A stretch of 64,000 nt of DNA from Oikopleura dioica (GCA_907165135.1 OU015569.1:7316501-7380500), one strand, 5' to 3'. Positions 43,813-57,806 are shown, numbered from the stretch's first letter. A program made the numbers and translations. Notes: generated by a model from the letters alone, not told the origin.

Positions 43813-45786
43813 AGTCCCATTTTTCAGCTTCTCTTTTCTTATATTTTCCCTGATTGTATATAACACGAAAACACATATTCAACTTACATTTTTATTTCAT
43901 TTACTTTCTGAAGACACGTTTGATCAGTCAGGAGCGACATACTTTCAATTCAATATAATTTTTGTTTGACATAAACTCGAACAGCAGATAAAAGCGCTTA
44001 TCGATGATGTCCCGAAAAAAAGGAAGCTCTGGTGGCGAGACCGCAGCTAAGGGACGTACAGGCTACCGGAGTAGAGGTACGGTGCAGTGCGGCTTCAAAC
44101 CAATGGTGCTTGATTATTGTGGTGGCGTCGCGGGCATTACGGGTGTGCACGCCGCACGCTCGCTCATTTGCTACTAGGTGTGGCATTACCGCACCCTTCA
44201 CGGAACGGAGCTGTCTTGAACACTTGTGCTTCGCGGAACTATCATAACACCCTTTCATGAAAAAAACCCGAAAACGATTCCCCTACCCTCTTGGAGCTGA
44301 CATAAAACTTTCTTTGCTTTGCCAACCTTAGAGTGGGATCTACTAGACAATTTATAACTTTTAATTCTCTTAAAATGCCGATTTTCTAGTCCGAAACGAT
44401 GAAACACTAAGTTAGCAATGGAACGCAAGTTTAATAAATAAAGGGAAATATTGCTTTTGAACGTTAGGGGTCGTCCACCTTCCGAAAACGTCAGAAAGTT
44501 TATGTGTCAATTGCCAGTGAGTATACAGAACCCGTGACCTTAGCGTTGTTTCTTTTCTATTTTCGTCAAAATACGAGTCCGTCCCGGACGGTTATAGAAT
44601 CATCTTACCCACATCAAAGATCTGATCGCTATTCCCGTTCTTGATGTCGTTTATCCACGTCAGCTTCTGGTTGAGAGCCTTTTGAAATGAAATTTCAACG
44701 CGTTTTTTTAGACCAGTGTGACAAAAAGAGAAAACTAACGAGTAAGTTTGCTTTTGCGATACTCTTGGCATCTTTCAAGAGCATGGGTACAAGCTTTGAT
44801 TGCGATGTGCCTGACTACGTACGTGTCCTTGAAATCGATTGAACGCGGACGCAGGTCAAGGCGCCGCCTGCAAATTTGGCTTAATCGGTTCTCAACGGCG
44901 TCTCTCCGCCAAATGCAACCAGTCAAATGCGCAAAAGCTAGTGTTATTAACCCGTTTATCACTTTCAATAAAGCATACTGGCATAGAAGGCTTTTATAAG
45001 AGCTAATCATTAAACAAAACAAAATCATAAGTCTTCTAAGCAAACAAAGCCGTACGTAAAATATTTTTCTGTGTTAAACCGCTTCTGGAGTATTTTGTAC
45101 TGTGAAATTACTGAGTAAAGGCTTATCCCTGAGGTTACGCAAGGGTGGTAGTTAGTTGCGATGATAACGGAGCTGTGATGGAGGTGGAGCTCAGTGGTGC
45201 CATCATCACCACCATCAATGATCCACCTAGAAAATGCCTCGCGGCATTCGCGCCATAACACTTTTAAAATAATATCTCATAACCTTCATTCAACCAATTT
45301 ACTCATCTACCATTTTTGAAAAGCGTCAATATTAAATATAGGCCGAGAGAAACTAATTTAATCCACTTCAAGAAATCGTCACCCTCCGATCGAAAGAATC
45401 AAGAGGTAAAAGTCAATCAAGCAAAAAAACCCTCAAAAACCATGCTAGATTTGTAACTCACGAGATCCGATTATATCCATCTCGTAGAATAAACGAAGAA
45501 GATTCATAATTCTAAATTGCATTCAATAAATTTCGATAAATACAGTCATTAAACAATTAACACAGTTAGTCGAGGAGGTGCGTACGTGATCCCGAAAATG
45601 ATTTTGACGATGGTCAAGGGCGCAATATGAGAAAATCTATAATTCGGAATGGTGCACTAGACGAGTATCTCCAGCATATATTTTCTCACACGCCTAAGGG
45701 CAATCCACATCTTCATATTTTTTGTTTAAGACAATTGTTAGAAACATCGAAGAGCCGTTAAACAGAGCAGCTTTTAACTTTACGCC
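43813..45786. other. 2-kb stretch without a supported gene
   Basis: Mostly AT-rich. A GC-rich island at about 44010-44245 has open frames on both strands, one starting MSRKKGSSGG. Another set of frames lies at 44735-45043. None has a convincing domain or splice pattern. Confidence 0.4.
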
Positions 45787-46061
45787 ATGAGCCACCACAT
45801 CCCTCAAGACATTCTCCTCGGAATCGAGAACATTTCAAAGTCGGGCACTGGCGCAACATGGAGCTTGACAAAAACTTCGCAGGGGCTTTCATTCACAGGT
45901 AAATCTTGTCAAATACGATTTGAGTTGTCATATTCTACTTAGTCACCTATCCCGAGAACTCCGGATGCGGTGCGCAAGACGACTCCTACGATTCGGCCAG
46001 CTCCACATATTCAGACAGCGACGATACTCTCTCCTTATACTCCCTCGATAGCGGTTCATAA
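45787..46061 (+). CDS. Small Ser/Asp-rich protein of unknown family
   Basis: Exons 45787-45898 and 45943-46061 join in phase to 76 residues. It begins MSHHIPQDILLGIENISKSG and ends in a Ser/Asp/Tyr-rich tail (SASSTYSDSDDTLSLYSLDS) that could be a phosphorylated disordered region. The 44-bp GT-AG intron supports the model. Function unknown. Confidence 0.6.
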
Positions 46062-46695
46062 TTTTATCATTTTGCATATTTATTTTTAATTCAGCAGCAT
46101 TAACATCTCTTCAGCAGATCAGTTAGGTAACCAATAATTTAGGAGTTTCCAGCTTGGGTTGTCCCTAGCCTTCGACTTTCATCAACGAGTTCCGGCCCTT
46201 GTTCTCTCCTGTAAATATCTTTCTCGGCGAAATAAATGTCAAAAAAAATGAATATTTCTGATCATTATGAACATTGTTTTGTTTGTTTTGTAAATGTTCC
46301 GATAATTACGAGAAGAGCTTGTTATCTAAACATCAAGTGTTTATTGTTAAAACGTGATCAGCAAAGTATCATTATGTTGAAAATCAAATGACAATCGTCG
46401 TCATGTAATTTTTATTAGAGACAAATTGGCAAAATCAAAAAAAGGATGTGAAGAGAGCGATTTTCTGTCTACAATACTGTCGATACTGGACCATTCTTAC
46501 TGGTCTAAATAAACAAAGAAAATATATTAATTCATGTTCGAATTTTATTTGCGTATTTTCACAGGGTCGATAAATATTTGCAGTTGAACATAAAGCATCG
46601 GAATCGCGGAACGCTCCGTTTTTTGAACTTTTTTATCTACCCATTTTTCGGAATAGTAAATGTAGTTGTGCTTCTTTAATTTAGTTTCGTTTCAC
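46062..46695. other. Intergenic between convergent genes
   Basis: A 634-bp AT-rich spacer with no gene seen. It should contain the 3' UTRs of both neighbours. Confidence 0.4.
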
Positions 46696-49553
46696 TCAAC
46701 TTCGGGTAAACACCAAGTGCTGATGCTCAATCAGAAAAGACACGAGCCGTTTCTGTGCTTGAGCCTCTTGAACGGCTTCAGAGAGTTGTGTTGCGTTCAT
46801 TTGCTGCTTCCCGCGGCATATGACTGGTCCGAAACAGACGCCGAGATTTCCGGCGGTCATTTTGTTGACGTTGCTACAGCTCTCGACTCTTAATTCGATT
46901 AGTTCCTTTCTAGTGCGGGTACCAATTACCGTGAAAGATGGCTGATGAGAAATCGGAGAGTGGACAAGTGTGCGGGATGCAATGAGTCGAATGCAGTCTT
47001 CATCATATTTACTGCGATTGCGAAATTTTCAGTTGCTAGAATTAACGAGTTAATGTCCAATTCAGTTTGACATAGACTTACATAAATCGACAGCATTGTA
47101 AAGTCGAGCGACAATCGAGTCATCAATCAGTGCTTTTGGAAGTTCGCGGAGATAGAGCTTGAGGAGCGAGGCAAGGGAGTAACTGTCAACTTGGTCAAGC
47201 TGCACTTCTGCCACACCTAAAATGCGTTTATGAAATAGCGTGCGACTGTTTAGATTATATTTGTAGTGGAACAAATGTTCATCTGTCTCTTATCGTTTTG
47301 CAATGTACTTACTGTGGTCGATCTGTGCTTTCAACTTGTCAATCACGCTGCCATCTCCGTTCTCGCGATAGAGTCCCTCCGTTCGATAAGCGCCGCGCCG
47401 TTCTAGCTCCGAAACTACGAGCCCAACAACCAACGGCCTCACAGTACCATGTAAATTGACAATGGAGACAAGATCTACGCCGAAAACCTTCTGGACTAAT
47501 TTCGGATCCGGACAGCAATCATTCGGAATGTGTCGTGAGCAATTCTAAAATCAAAATTGAAATCAAGGAAGAAAATTTCTAAAATCAAGAGGATTTCGTG
47601 CTCGCTCAGCCTTTCTCACCTTATGAGCAGTTGTGCCACAGTCTGAGCATTGGACGCCTTGGTGAACAAGACCCCACATGTAATTTCCGCAGTAGTGGCA
47701 GTATCTGTTGGTTTTGAGATTAGCAACTTTGAAATTGTGTTCTTTCTCGTAATGGGGACCTTTGAGGCAAGATCTTATTGCTGTGGCTGGTGTTGATTTT
47801 GAACGAGTGACTGGTGCGGGGCGGGACTTTTTCTTCGAAAAGTTTAAGCTTCGTCTGATTGATGAAAATACAGAGCGCTAGAATTATTAGTTTATAATCA
47901 TAATTTGAGAGAATAATGTACCTTCTTCGCAGAGGTGGGTGACTGGAGACTCTCTGATTCGGAGGAGGTAGTTGATTGCCTACCAGTAGAACCAGTGGAC
48001 ATGTTAGAAAGAGAAGACTTCTGTGTCCCAATGGTTCCGAGAGAAATTTTGCGGGAAAAGTCAGCTGAAAAATCCGAATCCGAAATAGCTTCATAAACCG
48101 GCTCGGAACAAGACTCGTCAGACTGCGAGTAGAGGCCGGATGACGAGGACTCGGAAATGTAGGAATCAACGGGCATCGCAGCGTATGGGGAACTAAATAT
48201 TCTTTTTTACGATGGCGCCATTAAATTATACCACTATTCAAAGTTTCGGAAGTCGAATCATTGGTTGAGGAATGAGAAGGTGACTCAAAAAGTTAGATTC
48301 CCCTTCCGCCAGCACAATAAAGGCAAAATCTCGTTTCAATCTTGTTTACCTTTGGACCATTCTAGCGTCAATCTCTTCTTCTGATTCGATTGCGCGTTTG
48401 ATGTCAACGTATACGGATGTCTTCTCCATGTTGTCAATGTAGCTTTTTGCGCGATTCTCGATGAAAAGATGAATAAGGCCATCGCGAACAAGGTCGATCA
48501 CATTCTCGAACGACTTTTCGCCAACAGAGTACAGATGGTCGATCTCGTCAAAGAAGAGTCTGTAGTTTTTTATTTCTCCATTGCAGCGAAGAACGAGGAT
48601 GTGCTGGGAGGCGTCAGAAGAACATTCCCGAATGAGGAATTCTCCATCAGATCTACAGAGGATTGAAGCCCGTTCTCTACTGATCTTGCCATGATATTCG
48701 AGTCCAAAATAACTCGGTCTTGAGTCGACCTAAATAAAGCTGTTATAAGTTGAGAATTTCGTTCTGGTAAAATACTGTATTTGGTATTCATCAATTTATC
48801 TAGCTTAGTGAGAGGGCAAAACTTCTGGCGGACTTCCTTGCGATTTCTTTAAGGGGCATTCAGGCACTGATAGGGAAGTCTATCTCGAAAATGTTTGACT
48901 GGAACCCACATAGGATGCGCAATACGCTCACTTCGGAAGCAGTAGTTCTAGCTCGGCACAAAAATGCACTGGTTAGATTTGGTGCTAATTGACGCGGGAA
49001 CTTGGTAAAACAAGATCCTCGAAAAACTGAGGCCACTTCCGCCAGTAACCAAGAAGGTAAATGCAACTGCGGCTTGGCAGATCTGGGCGGCCCAGATTTT
49101 ATCAGCTCACATAATCTTCATACTAACTTGTCACTGAACGGTTTTTCGAAGGTGTTATCGATTTTGTCTTCGATAAAACAGTCAAGAGCACAAATTTTTC
49201 AAGATAAACAAGCATCCATTATTTTTTACAGGAAGCATCATTAATCTACTACGGATCCACGGAGATGCATGCTCCATTGCTCCCATAGTCAGAGTTTGTT
49301 GCTTATTGCAGATTGGGTTAGTTAGGAGCGGGCGGCATGACCTTCCCGCTTGGTTGGAGCTAAATCACATTTGGCAGAAACAAGTAGCCGACCAGAAAAT
49401 AACGTGATCAAATCTGATGAGAACCTTCGTACAAAAAACACCCCGGAAATCAGTCAAAAACAAAGCCAGTAACCTCTACTTAGTCCAGATTTTTGGGATT
49501 TTTGTACGACTTACCAAGTGACGGCAGTGGCGTGCTCGTGGGTTTGGGGCCAT
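46696..49553 (-). CDS. CHN1: Chimaerin-type Rac GTPase-activating protein (SH2-C1-RhoGAP)
   Basis: Minus-strand exons are 49553-49515 (tentative), 48729-48350, 48192-47922, 47877-47620, 47544-47313, 47216-47082, 47011-46930 and 46888-46696, giving about 529 residues. The SH2 domain shows YHGKISRE, GEFLIRE and GEKSFENVIDLVRDGL. A Ser-rich linker follows, then a C1 domain (HNFKVANLKTNRYCHYCGNY, QGVQCSDCG, CSRHIPNDCC). The RhoGAP domain has the arginine finger in TEGLYRENG, then SLASLLKLYLRELPKALI and NVNKMTAGNLGVCFGP. Chimaerins are diacylglycerol-responsive GAPs for Rac. The order SH2-C1-RhoGAP is diagnostic. The short first exon is joined by a 785-bp intron and is the weakest part. The linker between SH2 and C1 is longer than in vertebrates. 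Confidence 0.93.
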
Positions 49554-52500
49554 TTGCTCGAGCTCCAACACTAAAAAAGAAAGATTAGCTTTTCTGAATT
49601 TTACTATTGGTAAATTAAATGTGATGGTCAAGAATCAAGTCTCCAGTCAAGGACGGGGGGGCTCCAGTCTGGGTGGATACTACTTCCGGAGCAATACAAT
49701 GCCTTTTTGAAAAGTTGTGAGGCTTTTGCGTCGCTGTCTGCTCAAATATTGTAATAGTCGCTTTTGTCTGAACTCCGAAACGCGGAACGTGTGAATGTTT
49801 TGGGCGATTTTGTCAGTTCGCTGCCCGGGCAAGTATCAAAGAGATACGCCTGTCCGAGCGCTCGGCCTCTTATCTCCCCTTGCTAGAGGTGCACTCAACG
49901 TGCATCATAATTTCGAGCGAATGCCATCTCAACAAGCCTCTAATTCACAATTATCCTCGAGGGTAATTTCTACATCGAGAGAGAGAGAGAGCGAGAACGA
50001 TCCCTATACTCGCGATCTCGTCGGAAATAGAATCTTTGAGCAGGATCGGACCCCGTGCGAGGTTTATTATTATGACACTTTGCTAAAATATTTAGCCTTC
50101 CTCCTCTCTGAGCTTATACAGATAGCCTGCTGAAAACTTCGGGCAGCGAGCCAACGCTTGAGAGCTGAAGCTCTCCCCAGGATTTGGATAATCCCTATTT
50201 GCGAGGAGAAACAACTCAATTATGAATCAATTTATTTGAAAGGTCTTATGCTCTCAAACTTGAGACAGTCTCTCTGGGACCATTTGTTGATGGTCAAGGG
50301 AAATTTAGGTAAAAGATCTCAGGGGACCAACACTTAAGTATATTAATTACCTCAAAAAGTCCGGTTTAAATCGATACAAGCGTATAGTCAGCGTTTTTTG
50401 TTAAAAAGGTTCGGAAGAAAAAATGCAAATCTAAACCCTTTTGTTTCAAGCTGATTTCTACCGGCGGCTCTCTGGTGATGCTGATGCAATTCTGGCTAAA
50501 CGAATTATTCTGTTTTGCGTAAATCTTATTTCCACTCTTTCGCCGGCAAAAGGCAAACTTTATCTAAAACGATTTCCGCACTGGGGCCATGTCCGATTTC
50601 TTTCACATTTCACAAATGGAAGGGATGCAATCTGGGGACTCGCTCTGGGCCGTTGCCAAAAAAGAGCCTTGGAGTAATTTAGATAATCCGTCTGGTCATA
50701 GGTTATTGAATTGACAGATTTTCTTGATTGGACTAAGCGAATCGTGTTGAGTAAAAATAGCGGCAGTAGTACGTGTGGGAAGACGCATACGGGCTAAATT
50801 TAACCTGTTGATCCAGTTTTCAAGTACCTCCAGTTCAAATATACCCATAAAATAACTTGAGCGCGCGTTAGGATGATAAAGTTTAGCTGTGTGTGTCCAC
50901 AGTACAAAATAGTAGATTTACTGCAGGCCAAAAGCAAATATTTAGGAGCTGTCCGAAGGAGAAACTTGAAGCAGGTGATACCACCCCAACGACTCTCAAT
51001 TTCCCGTGTTTCCTTTTCTTCGTCATAGTACGCTACTTACAGTAATCATTTTGGAGTGACTGCATCGTGATGGAAGCTGAGGTTTACGTCGTTTGTTTTC
51101 TATTCTGATTCTACTTCGCACATGCGCTGACAGAAGACTTTCTGGCAAGGGAAAGAAACCTGAAAAAGTGACGTTAAGATAAGTGTTCTTCCCAGACGAA
51201 AAGGAAAAGAGCGATGAATGCACTATCGACGTCAATTATAACTCTCTTCATTACTGCGAAAATGCATAGAAATCGATCAGTGAGGAACCGCTCGCTCCCG
51301 TTTCTCACGTTGTTGTCGGGCCAAACCGTCGTGAGTTTAATATTCGTTGCAAAAATACCAATCACAACAACGCTCGGGCTCACAAGACGCCTGTGCACTA
51401 GAATGATTTTTAGTGTATCGTGTTCCTATGGACAAGTGGCAGGTTTTCCTTTCGAAATTGAGGCGCGCGTTTGATCTTTTATTTTAGGCCGATGCCGTCC
51501 AATTGACTAAATATAAGGACGGGAGAAAAAGAGAAATTCTGACACCGATCTTCCGGTCGCACCTTATAAATTCAGAATGATCGAAATCGCGATCCTGATC
51601 GAACAATAATCGAACCTCGCCATCTTATCACTGCAGGCGCGCGTTTTACCTATCGATCGCAACGCTCCAGGACCGATAAGAATCCTACAGAAGGTCTAAT
51701 ATTGAGTTTCTTGCTGCTCCCGATCAGAATTTCGATACGCAAAGTTCAATGTTTCCCGTCGGTCAATGTCGTTTGTTTCATTTGAGTACATGGGCGGGAC
51801 ATTTCACCGGAAAATACTTTATTTCCGCTAAAATTTCCCGCAAATAAGCCCGACAGGAAGTCGGCGCGCGATTTTAATCTCCCACGATAGATGCAGTTTT
51901 ATTTTAAAAGAAAAATGTTCATTTTGGGTAAATAATCGGCCACTTGATCCGACACTATCGCCCCAGTTTCGAGTGTCTCATTAAATATTCCCATAAATGT
52001 GTTCTACTAAAATTACTTATCGACGAAAACATCGAGTACTAAGAGTTTTATTGGCGCACTACGAAATGAGAAATGTAAAATCTACCCTGGCGCGATAATT
52101 CTTCGTTTGGTTTATGATAATTCAACTTTCGCTACATAAAGTAATTAATTATGGTTGCAATCTAAAATCTACTGATGATGTTTATTTTGCCTGCGTGCAG
52201 AACCACGTTTTCTTTCACGTTTTCTAATCCGATCACTTATGAATAAATATGGAATCGTGACATTACCTGTCTGAAGTAGCGCGGCGCGGCGGAAACAGTC
52301 GTCTTCCTTTCTACTATCTCTTTCTCAGTTCGATAAAGAACCTCTATGGGATAGTCCCGTTAATGCTCTGTTAAGAATATTTAGAGATTTTGATTTCAGC
52401 TTGTTTGATTTTTCGCGACAGGCGCAAAAAGTGCGCTCGCTGCTGCCATCAATTCCGCGGCGCCTCGCTTAGCTTTAGTGGCGGCGGCGCATCGCGCATT

Positions 52501-55500
52501 TCTTTCCCAGCGTTTCTCCAGGTGCGATTTCTCCGCGCAAATTTCAGGCTTCCCCCTCGTTCCACCTTCTCCCTTATTGTCTCGTCCAACACCAGCACGA
52601 TTTACATCAATCAAAGGCCATCGCTTACTCTTTGCTTCCAATTCCATGGGAAATCAATCATCAGAACGTTTCTCAAAATCCCATTTTATTCACTTTTGAT
52701 CAAGGGTCTTTAATAATCGAGTGAATGTGTAGTTATCTATTCCGTTGCAAAACTGTGCAAATGATAAAAAAATTAGAAATTTGGGTAATGAGGAAATTTG
52801 ACAAAGATATGATGATCTGACGTTTTTTTTTATAACAATCTCGCATTTTTAGAGTTGATGAAGGTCGCAATCATGAAAGTGCATGAAGTTTTCCTAAAAA
52901 CAAAACCAGCAGGAACTAATACTATTTTGAAAATAGTATCGCACTCCAAAAGTCGCTTCATCAAATTGAATTTGTAAAAAAGTAAGAACCAGCTACAGTG
53001 TTTGTTTAACACAAAATAGGGAACAATCAAAAGAATAATCGTAATAATAAACACTCCATCCGGAGAGCGTAAAACGTAAGATTCTTGATGGTCACTGTGG
53101 CCTAGTCACAGTTGACCGACTTCCTTCCTACTGCATCACACCGCGAGGCGGTAGCCGATTGAAGATGGCGGGAACTGTGCCCAAATATATCTCCTTTAGC
53201 AATCATTATGACGCCTTGAAAGGCGGCCTGAGCTCATGGGTAGGTCAAGCTCGTGGCTTTTCTGTTCCGGCTGGGATGTAAATATTCGACTGCATTTTTA
53301 AAGGAACAAAAGTAAAGATATTCTGGATCGTAAGCAAGAAACAATAGCGCAGAAGGTTAGACTCATCACTATTAAATATTGAAGAGAAGTAACCGGCCCT
53401 TGCTATCTTGGAAATAATCTGGTCGCACGTAATTTGACGACTAAGTGATGAGGTACTTTGACCCAGTACAAGGTCAGATCGAGGCGAGTAACGGTTAGGA
53501 ACTAGGGCAAATCGATTGCCCAACGAATTCGCAGCAGGCTGCAGCGATTTCACGCTGTGGTACGCGTGGATGCGCTCTTCACGTCGTATTTACGCTGTAT
53601 GTCTTCGATTAGGCCCTTTTCCTTCAGAACCAACGAATAAGCTCACATCTTTTCGGCTTCCCTCGTAATTACAAACTTCGCACGAGTCAAAGCTCAAATA
53701 GGAGACTCACTGCCGAGGTAAAAATTTACAAGATAACGATATTACCGTTTCATTCATCGTCTTAAAATGTGCGATTGATGGATCGATTTTGACCTAGCTT
53801 CAATAAAAAAAGCAACGCGTCATCACGAGAAACAACTTCCGGATTTCCGTCTCGTTCTGTCGTTTTATTCGACATTACATCGAAGTCATTAATAGATGTC
53901 AGACGAGATGGATGCTCCTCTGGAATTGCCCTTTGCCTTCTCATTTTGAGAGCATGAATTAACGTGAGAGAGTTAGACAAAGAGTGTTAACAGAATACTT
54001 TGTTAATATAAAGCTTTCGCACATACCGCTCATATTTTGGTTCAAACATCTTCTAGAGAGCCAAAATATTTTTAGGTTGCACAGGCTTGTTTGGTATTGA
54101 TTTGCAACACTAATTCTCCTGACAAGACTTCGTTATTTTCCGTCAGCAGTTGTTGCGAGAGTAGATATTGTTCAGAATAATTCAGCGTATATTTCCATCA
54201 ATGGAAATTATAAGTTCAAAAATAGCCAGTGTGTACAGGTGGGTTAAAGTTCGGAAGAGCGAATTTTCGGAGATGAAATTCGAGTCGCAAATGGAGGATT
54301 TACTATTGCGCTAAGAAAAGCTGCGCAAAATGGCCTCTTGAAAAGTAGCAGGTGTCTCATTGACACCGCGCAAGATAAACGCTCGTCGGAAGTAGGGACA
54401 ATGCCACGCGCGTGTGCCCAAATTATTTCTTACTGAAAAATTTGCTTATCGGCGTAAATCATACACTATCCTACACTCCGTCTTTACTGTGATGAAAAAT
54501 ATCTCAACTGTCTGAAACTCGTTGGCAATTCACGTTTTCTGAAACGCTTTCGCAATGTTGTATAAAACTCGGGTAAACAGATCTAGTCGGAATAAGGGTT
54601 ATGTCTTGTATGATTGTATGAAATTGTCGTACACCCTGGAGTTTATTTAATTGATGTTCGTCGAACAAGGAGTGTGGATTCTCCGCCGAAAACTCCTACG
54701 AAAAAGCATTCAATGAGTGGTGGCTTATGCATCTGAAGAGAAAATTTTCCTCCTTTCTTCCTCGCCGGCGTACCTCATTAGCGGATTGATTTTTCGAAAT
54801 CCTGAGTGGGCTCCCGTTCTGAACCTTTTCGATTTTTATTCATCCCGTTTTCGCCGCGCAAAGGCATTAATGTTAAATGAGAGCACTTGAGAATTTCGAT
54901 TCGACCGCACCGTCTGGTATCAACAATGGGTACTTACGCGTTTGTCTCGCTTGAACACTTAGTTCTATTTTTGGAATTTTCGCGAAACTCAGATCAAACA
55001 TGGTAGACATATCTTTAGATTTTGGCTGAACAACTTTGAGAAGATAATCTCTGCCCCCATCGCAAACGTAAAAAGATCGAGAAGAAACTTCATTATATGG
55101 TAAGGCGACACTTGCACCAGTGATTATTAGGTCATCGTGGAACCTTCTTTTGAAAGCCTTTTAAAATAATTCTCTATCTCGCTAAGAAACCTTCAGTAGC
55201 CCGTGGTATCTACTTGTAGAGCAACGAGTGAAAGATTTCTTGAAAATGATTCTAGCTACAGGATTTCAAAAACAACTATTGAGAATAAATTGGCTTACCA
55301 AAAACTCTGATCTGAAAAGTTTTAGAATTCTTCAATTCTACAAGTAAGACAATTATTTTTTGACAGTTTCGTTTCCGTCCATTGTTAAAATTCTCGACAG
55401 TGAGATATTGTTAAGCACAGCTTGTTCTAAGTTTAACTTCTAAGGCGGAAAGGCATTACCACCGTTATTTTCTTTCATAAGAGAATGTGTTGATGCCAAT

Positions 55501-56263
55501 AATTTATTGGCTCAGAAAAATTTAAGTTTGCTGATATGGACGTGTGATTTGTGGACATGCTACGCGAGAATGCCTTTTGCCAATATTTTCAGTGAGCAGT
55601 GACCCACGGCACCTGCATCTGGAGTCGGCTACTATGTTATTGCGCGAAAGAAATAAACATCGAAAGGGAAAGGTCTCATTCGGCGCAGCTTGATTTCACG
55701 CGCTTTGATTTTTCACGAGGACACCGCGACAAGTGATAACAACGCGCCAAAATGCTGATATATTGGGGTCATGGAAGGTGAGGAGTCCAAATATGCAGGT
55801 GGTCTCACCTCGTTGTCTCGGGACCATGCAGATGCGAGCAAGTGCGGCGGATCAATAGCGTAAACTGCCCTGCATCGCAGATAAAATCAACATCCGCTAC
55901 CCCCCTTAGAGAGATAATTTGACGCAAACTGGAATTTTGAATAATATATTTCGACGATGAAATACAAAATGTACAAGATTTTGAGAAATATACAATGAAT
56001 ACATAATGAATATGAGTTTGTACAAATTATAATTCGCTATAAACTGATTTAAACTGGACGATGGGCTCATCTGGGGAGCCTAATTGGCGGCAAATTTCTC
56101 GGATATTTCTAGGAGTTCATTAGAAAAAGAATTTTTAATAAAATTAACCTTCGTTGCCAATCTTCAGGCTGATTCGAAATCTCTTCAAACCAGCAACGAA
56201 TTGAGTAATGCTTTACTCTGACGATTGACTTTCGTCGTCGATATTTTCCGTTCGCAAATTTGT
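49554..56263. other. 6.7-kb region with no supported gene
   Basis: I read all six frames and found no splice-linked coding segments, known domains, tRNA or snRNA signatures. Local GC-richer islands lie at about 51600-51900, 52390-52640 and 53090-53560. A (GA)n run occurs at about 49976-49995. One single-exon frame of 112 codons (49795-50133) is possible but unrecognised. This could be regulatory DNA of a neighbouring gene or hold unrecognised genes. Confidence 0.5.
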
Positions 56264-56491
56264 TTAAATTTTCCACTTTATAGTTCCACACAATTTTACA
56301 GGCTCTACGAATGCAATTTCGTCCGGAACTAGCAGCTCTGTAGGCAGAATGGATCGCCTAAACCAAATTACCGCGGTTATAAGATAGACTAAGGGGAGTG
56401 AGAGACCTGGTTTGAGTTCTCTGGCCAGTTTTTTGATTTTCTCTTTCACTTCTTCGTAAGTAGGAAAATTAAATTTATGCTTAGCCGCCAT
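56264..56491 (-). CDS. Small single-pass membrane protein, possibly more exons
   Basis: The minus-strand frame starts MAAKHKFNFPTYEEVKEKI, a basic amphipathic N-terminus. It has a hydrophobic segment LSLPLVYLITAVIWF, then RRSILPTELLVPDEIAFVEP. A GT donor directly after EP suggests a downstream exon (SKALLNSLLV before a stop at about 56180). The size and layout resemble small mitochondrial or ER membrane proteins, but I cannot name it. Confidence 0.45.
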   Translation of the reverse strand: MAAKHKFNFPTYEEVKEKIKKLARELKPGLSLPLVYLITAVIWFRRSILPTELLVPDEIAFVEPVKLCGTIKWKI

Positions 56492-57193
56492 ATTTTTTGC
56501 GAATTACGCTTGCACCGAAGAGCTCCGTCCCGATTACGACCTAGATTACCATCACTTCTACCCCCAAGCTACTCTTGAACCGCCGCGCTAGCTCACAGCT
56601 GTTATCTCATTTTCAAATCTGTACCTATTTGGACTCCTCACCTTCCATAAACTCGATATATTTACAACGGCTAGTCAAGCTTCTCTTCCTCGTTCTCTTC
56701 AGCCAGTTCTTTCGCAGTTCTAGTTGGCGTGTTGCCACCATTTCCAAGGGCTCCTGTCAAACATCTTTGAGATTTAAAAACGTCCTAATTTCCATCGAGT
56801 TCACGAATGGAATCATCTCTCTGGAACCCTTTATTTCTAAGTAAACCTAGGGAAAAGTCTATTTTGCTCTTTGTCGGGTTTAAAGGAACGCTTATTTTGA
56901 GGCTATTGATCCTTCCGCTTGACGCAGCACGGATGGACCGTCTCAAAGTCACGCAAAACTGTTCTAGCTAAATTAAAATCTTACGAAATCTTGTCGTGTC
57001 GATACCACCCTACATATAAGATTATCAAAGAGGCAGCTAATGCGCCTGAGAAACTTTCAAACGTGAAATAATTATAGGCACAAATTCTTCGCCGCCAAAT
57101 CTCTACTTCCGAAAAATTCACAAATTTGCGTAGCTACCAATTTCAGCCCCCGAAAATCGACTTGACATATTTTTTTTTATCCACGTAACAATT
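56492..57193. other. Intergenic 0.7 kb
   Basis: An 89-codon frame (56575-56844) lacks features. Nothing else is seen. Confidence 0.35.
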
Positions 57194-57409
57194 ATGACAA
57201 TTAGCACCATCAAACTTAGGAGAAATTCACTTTTTGGTGTATTGATAAAGACAACATGCTCTTTCGTAATAGAGCAGAAGAATTATGATGCAGAACCGGA
57301 TTTCGTCGCAAAAATTGACATAACAGGCCGCGTAGAGTGGATGGATCTTTACCCACAAAATTGTGATGTTCTACATGCGCAGATGTTAAAAGGAAAAACC
57401 GTATTTTGA
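57194..57409 (+). CDS. Hypothetical 71-residue protein
   Basis: The frame starts at an ATG after AACAATT and reads MTISTIKLRRNSLFGVLIKT, then DAEPDFVAKIDITGRVEWMD. The composition is protein-like and the second half could form beta strands. There is no intron and no recognised family. Confidence 0.35.
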   Translation: MTISTIKLRRNSLFGVLIKTTCSFVIEQKNYDAEPDFVAKIDITGRVEWMDLYPQNCDVLHAQMLKGKTVF

Positions 57410-57806
57410 TAAATGTTTCCGCCCCGACAGACGGAATACACTAGTGAGTTATGACCCCTTATAAATATTGGGCCCATTCGAAATTGATCAAAAAATTTGC
57501 AATCGTATTAAAAATTAATAAATTGAGGCAGAACTGTAGATTATAAAAGCGCAACTTGTGTCAGAGAGCAGATGAACATAGGATCGGGCTCAAGAATATT
57601 TGCTTGGTAGAAGTTGAGTATCTTAGACCCGCAAAAGAGAACAACCACAACATCGTCAACAATATCGACTTACGTCTTAATTCAGGCCGGTTTCTTATAA
57701 AAAGCCAACAGAGACTAAAGAACTTCGAGTTGAAATCTTAAAAGAACTCATACAGCAACAATTGTCGCAAGAGTTCACTACTTTTTCTCAGAATCTGCGA
57801 GCTAAA

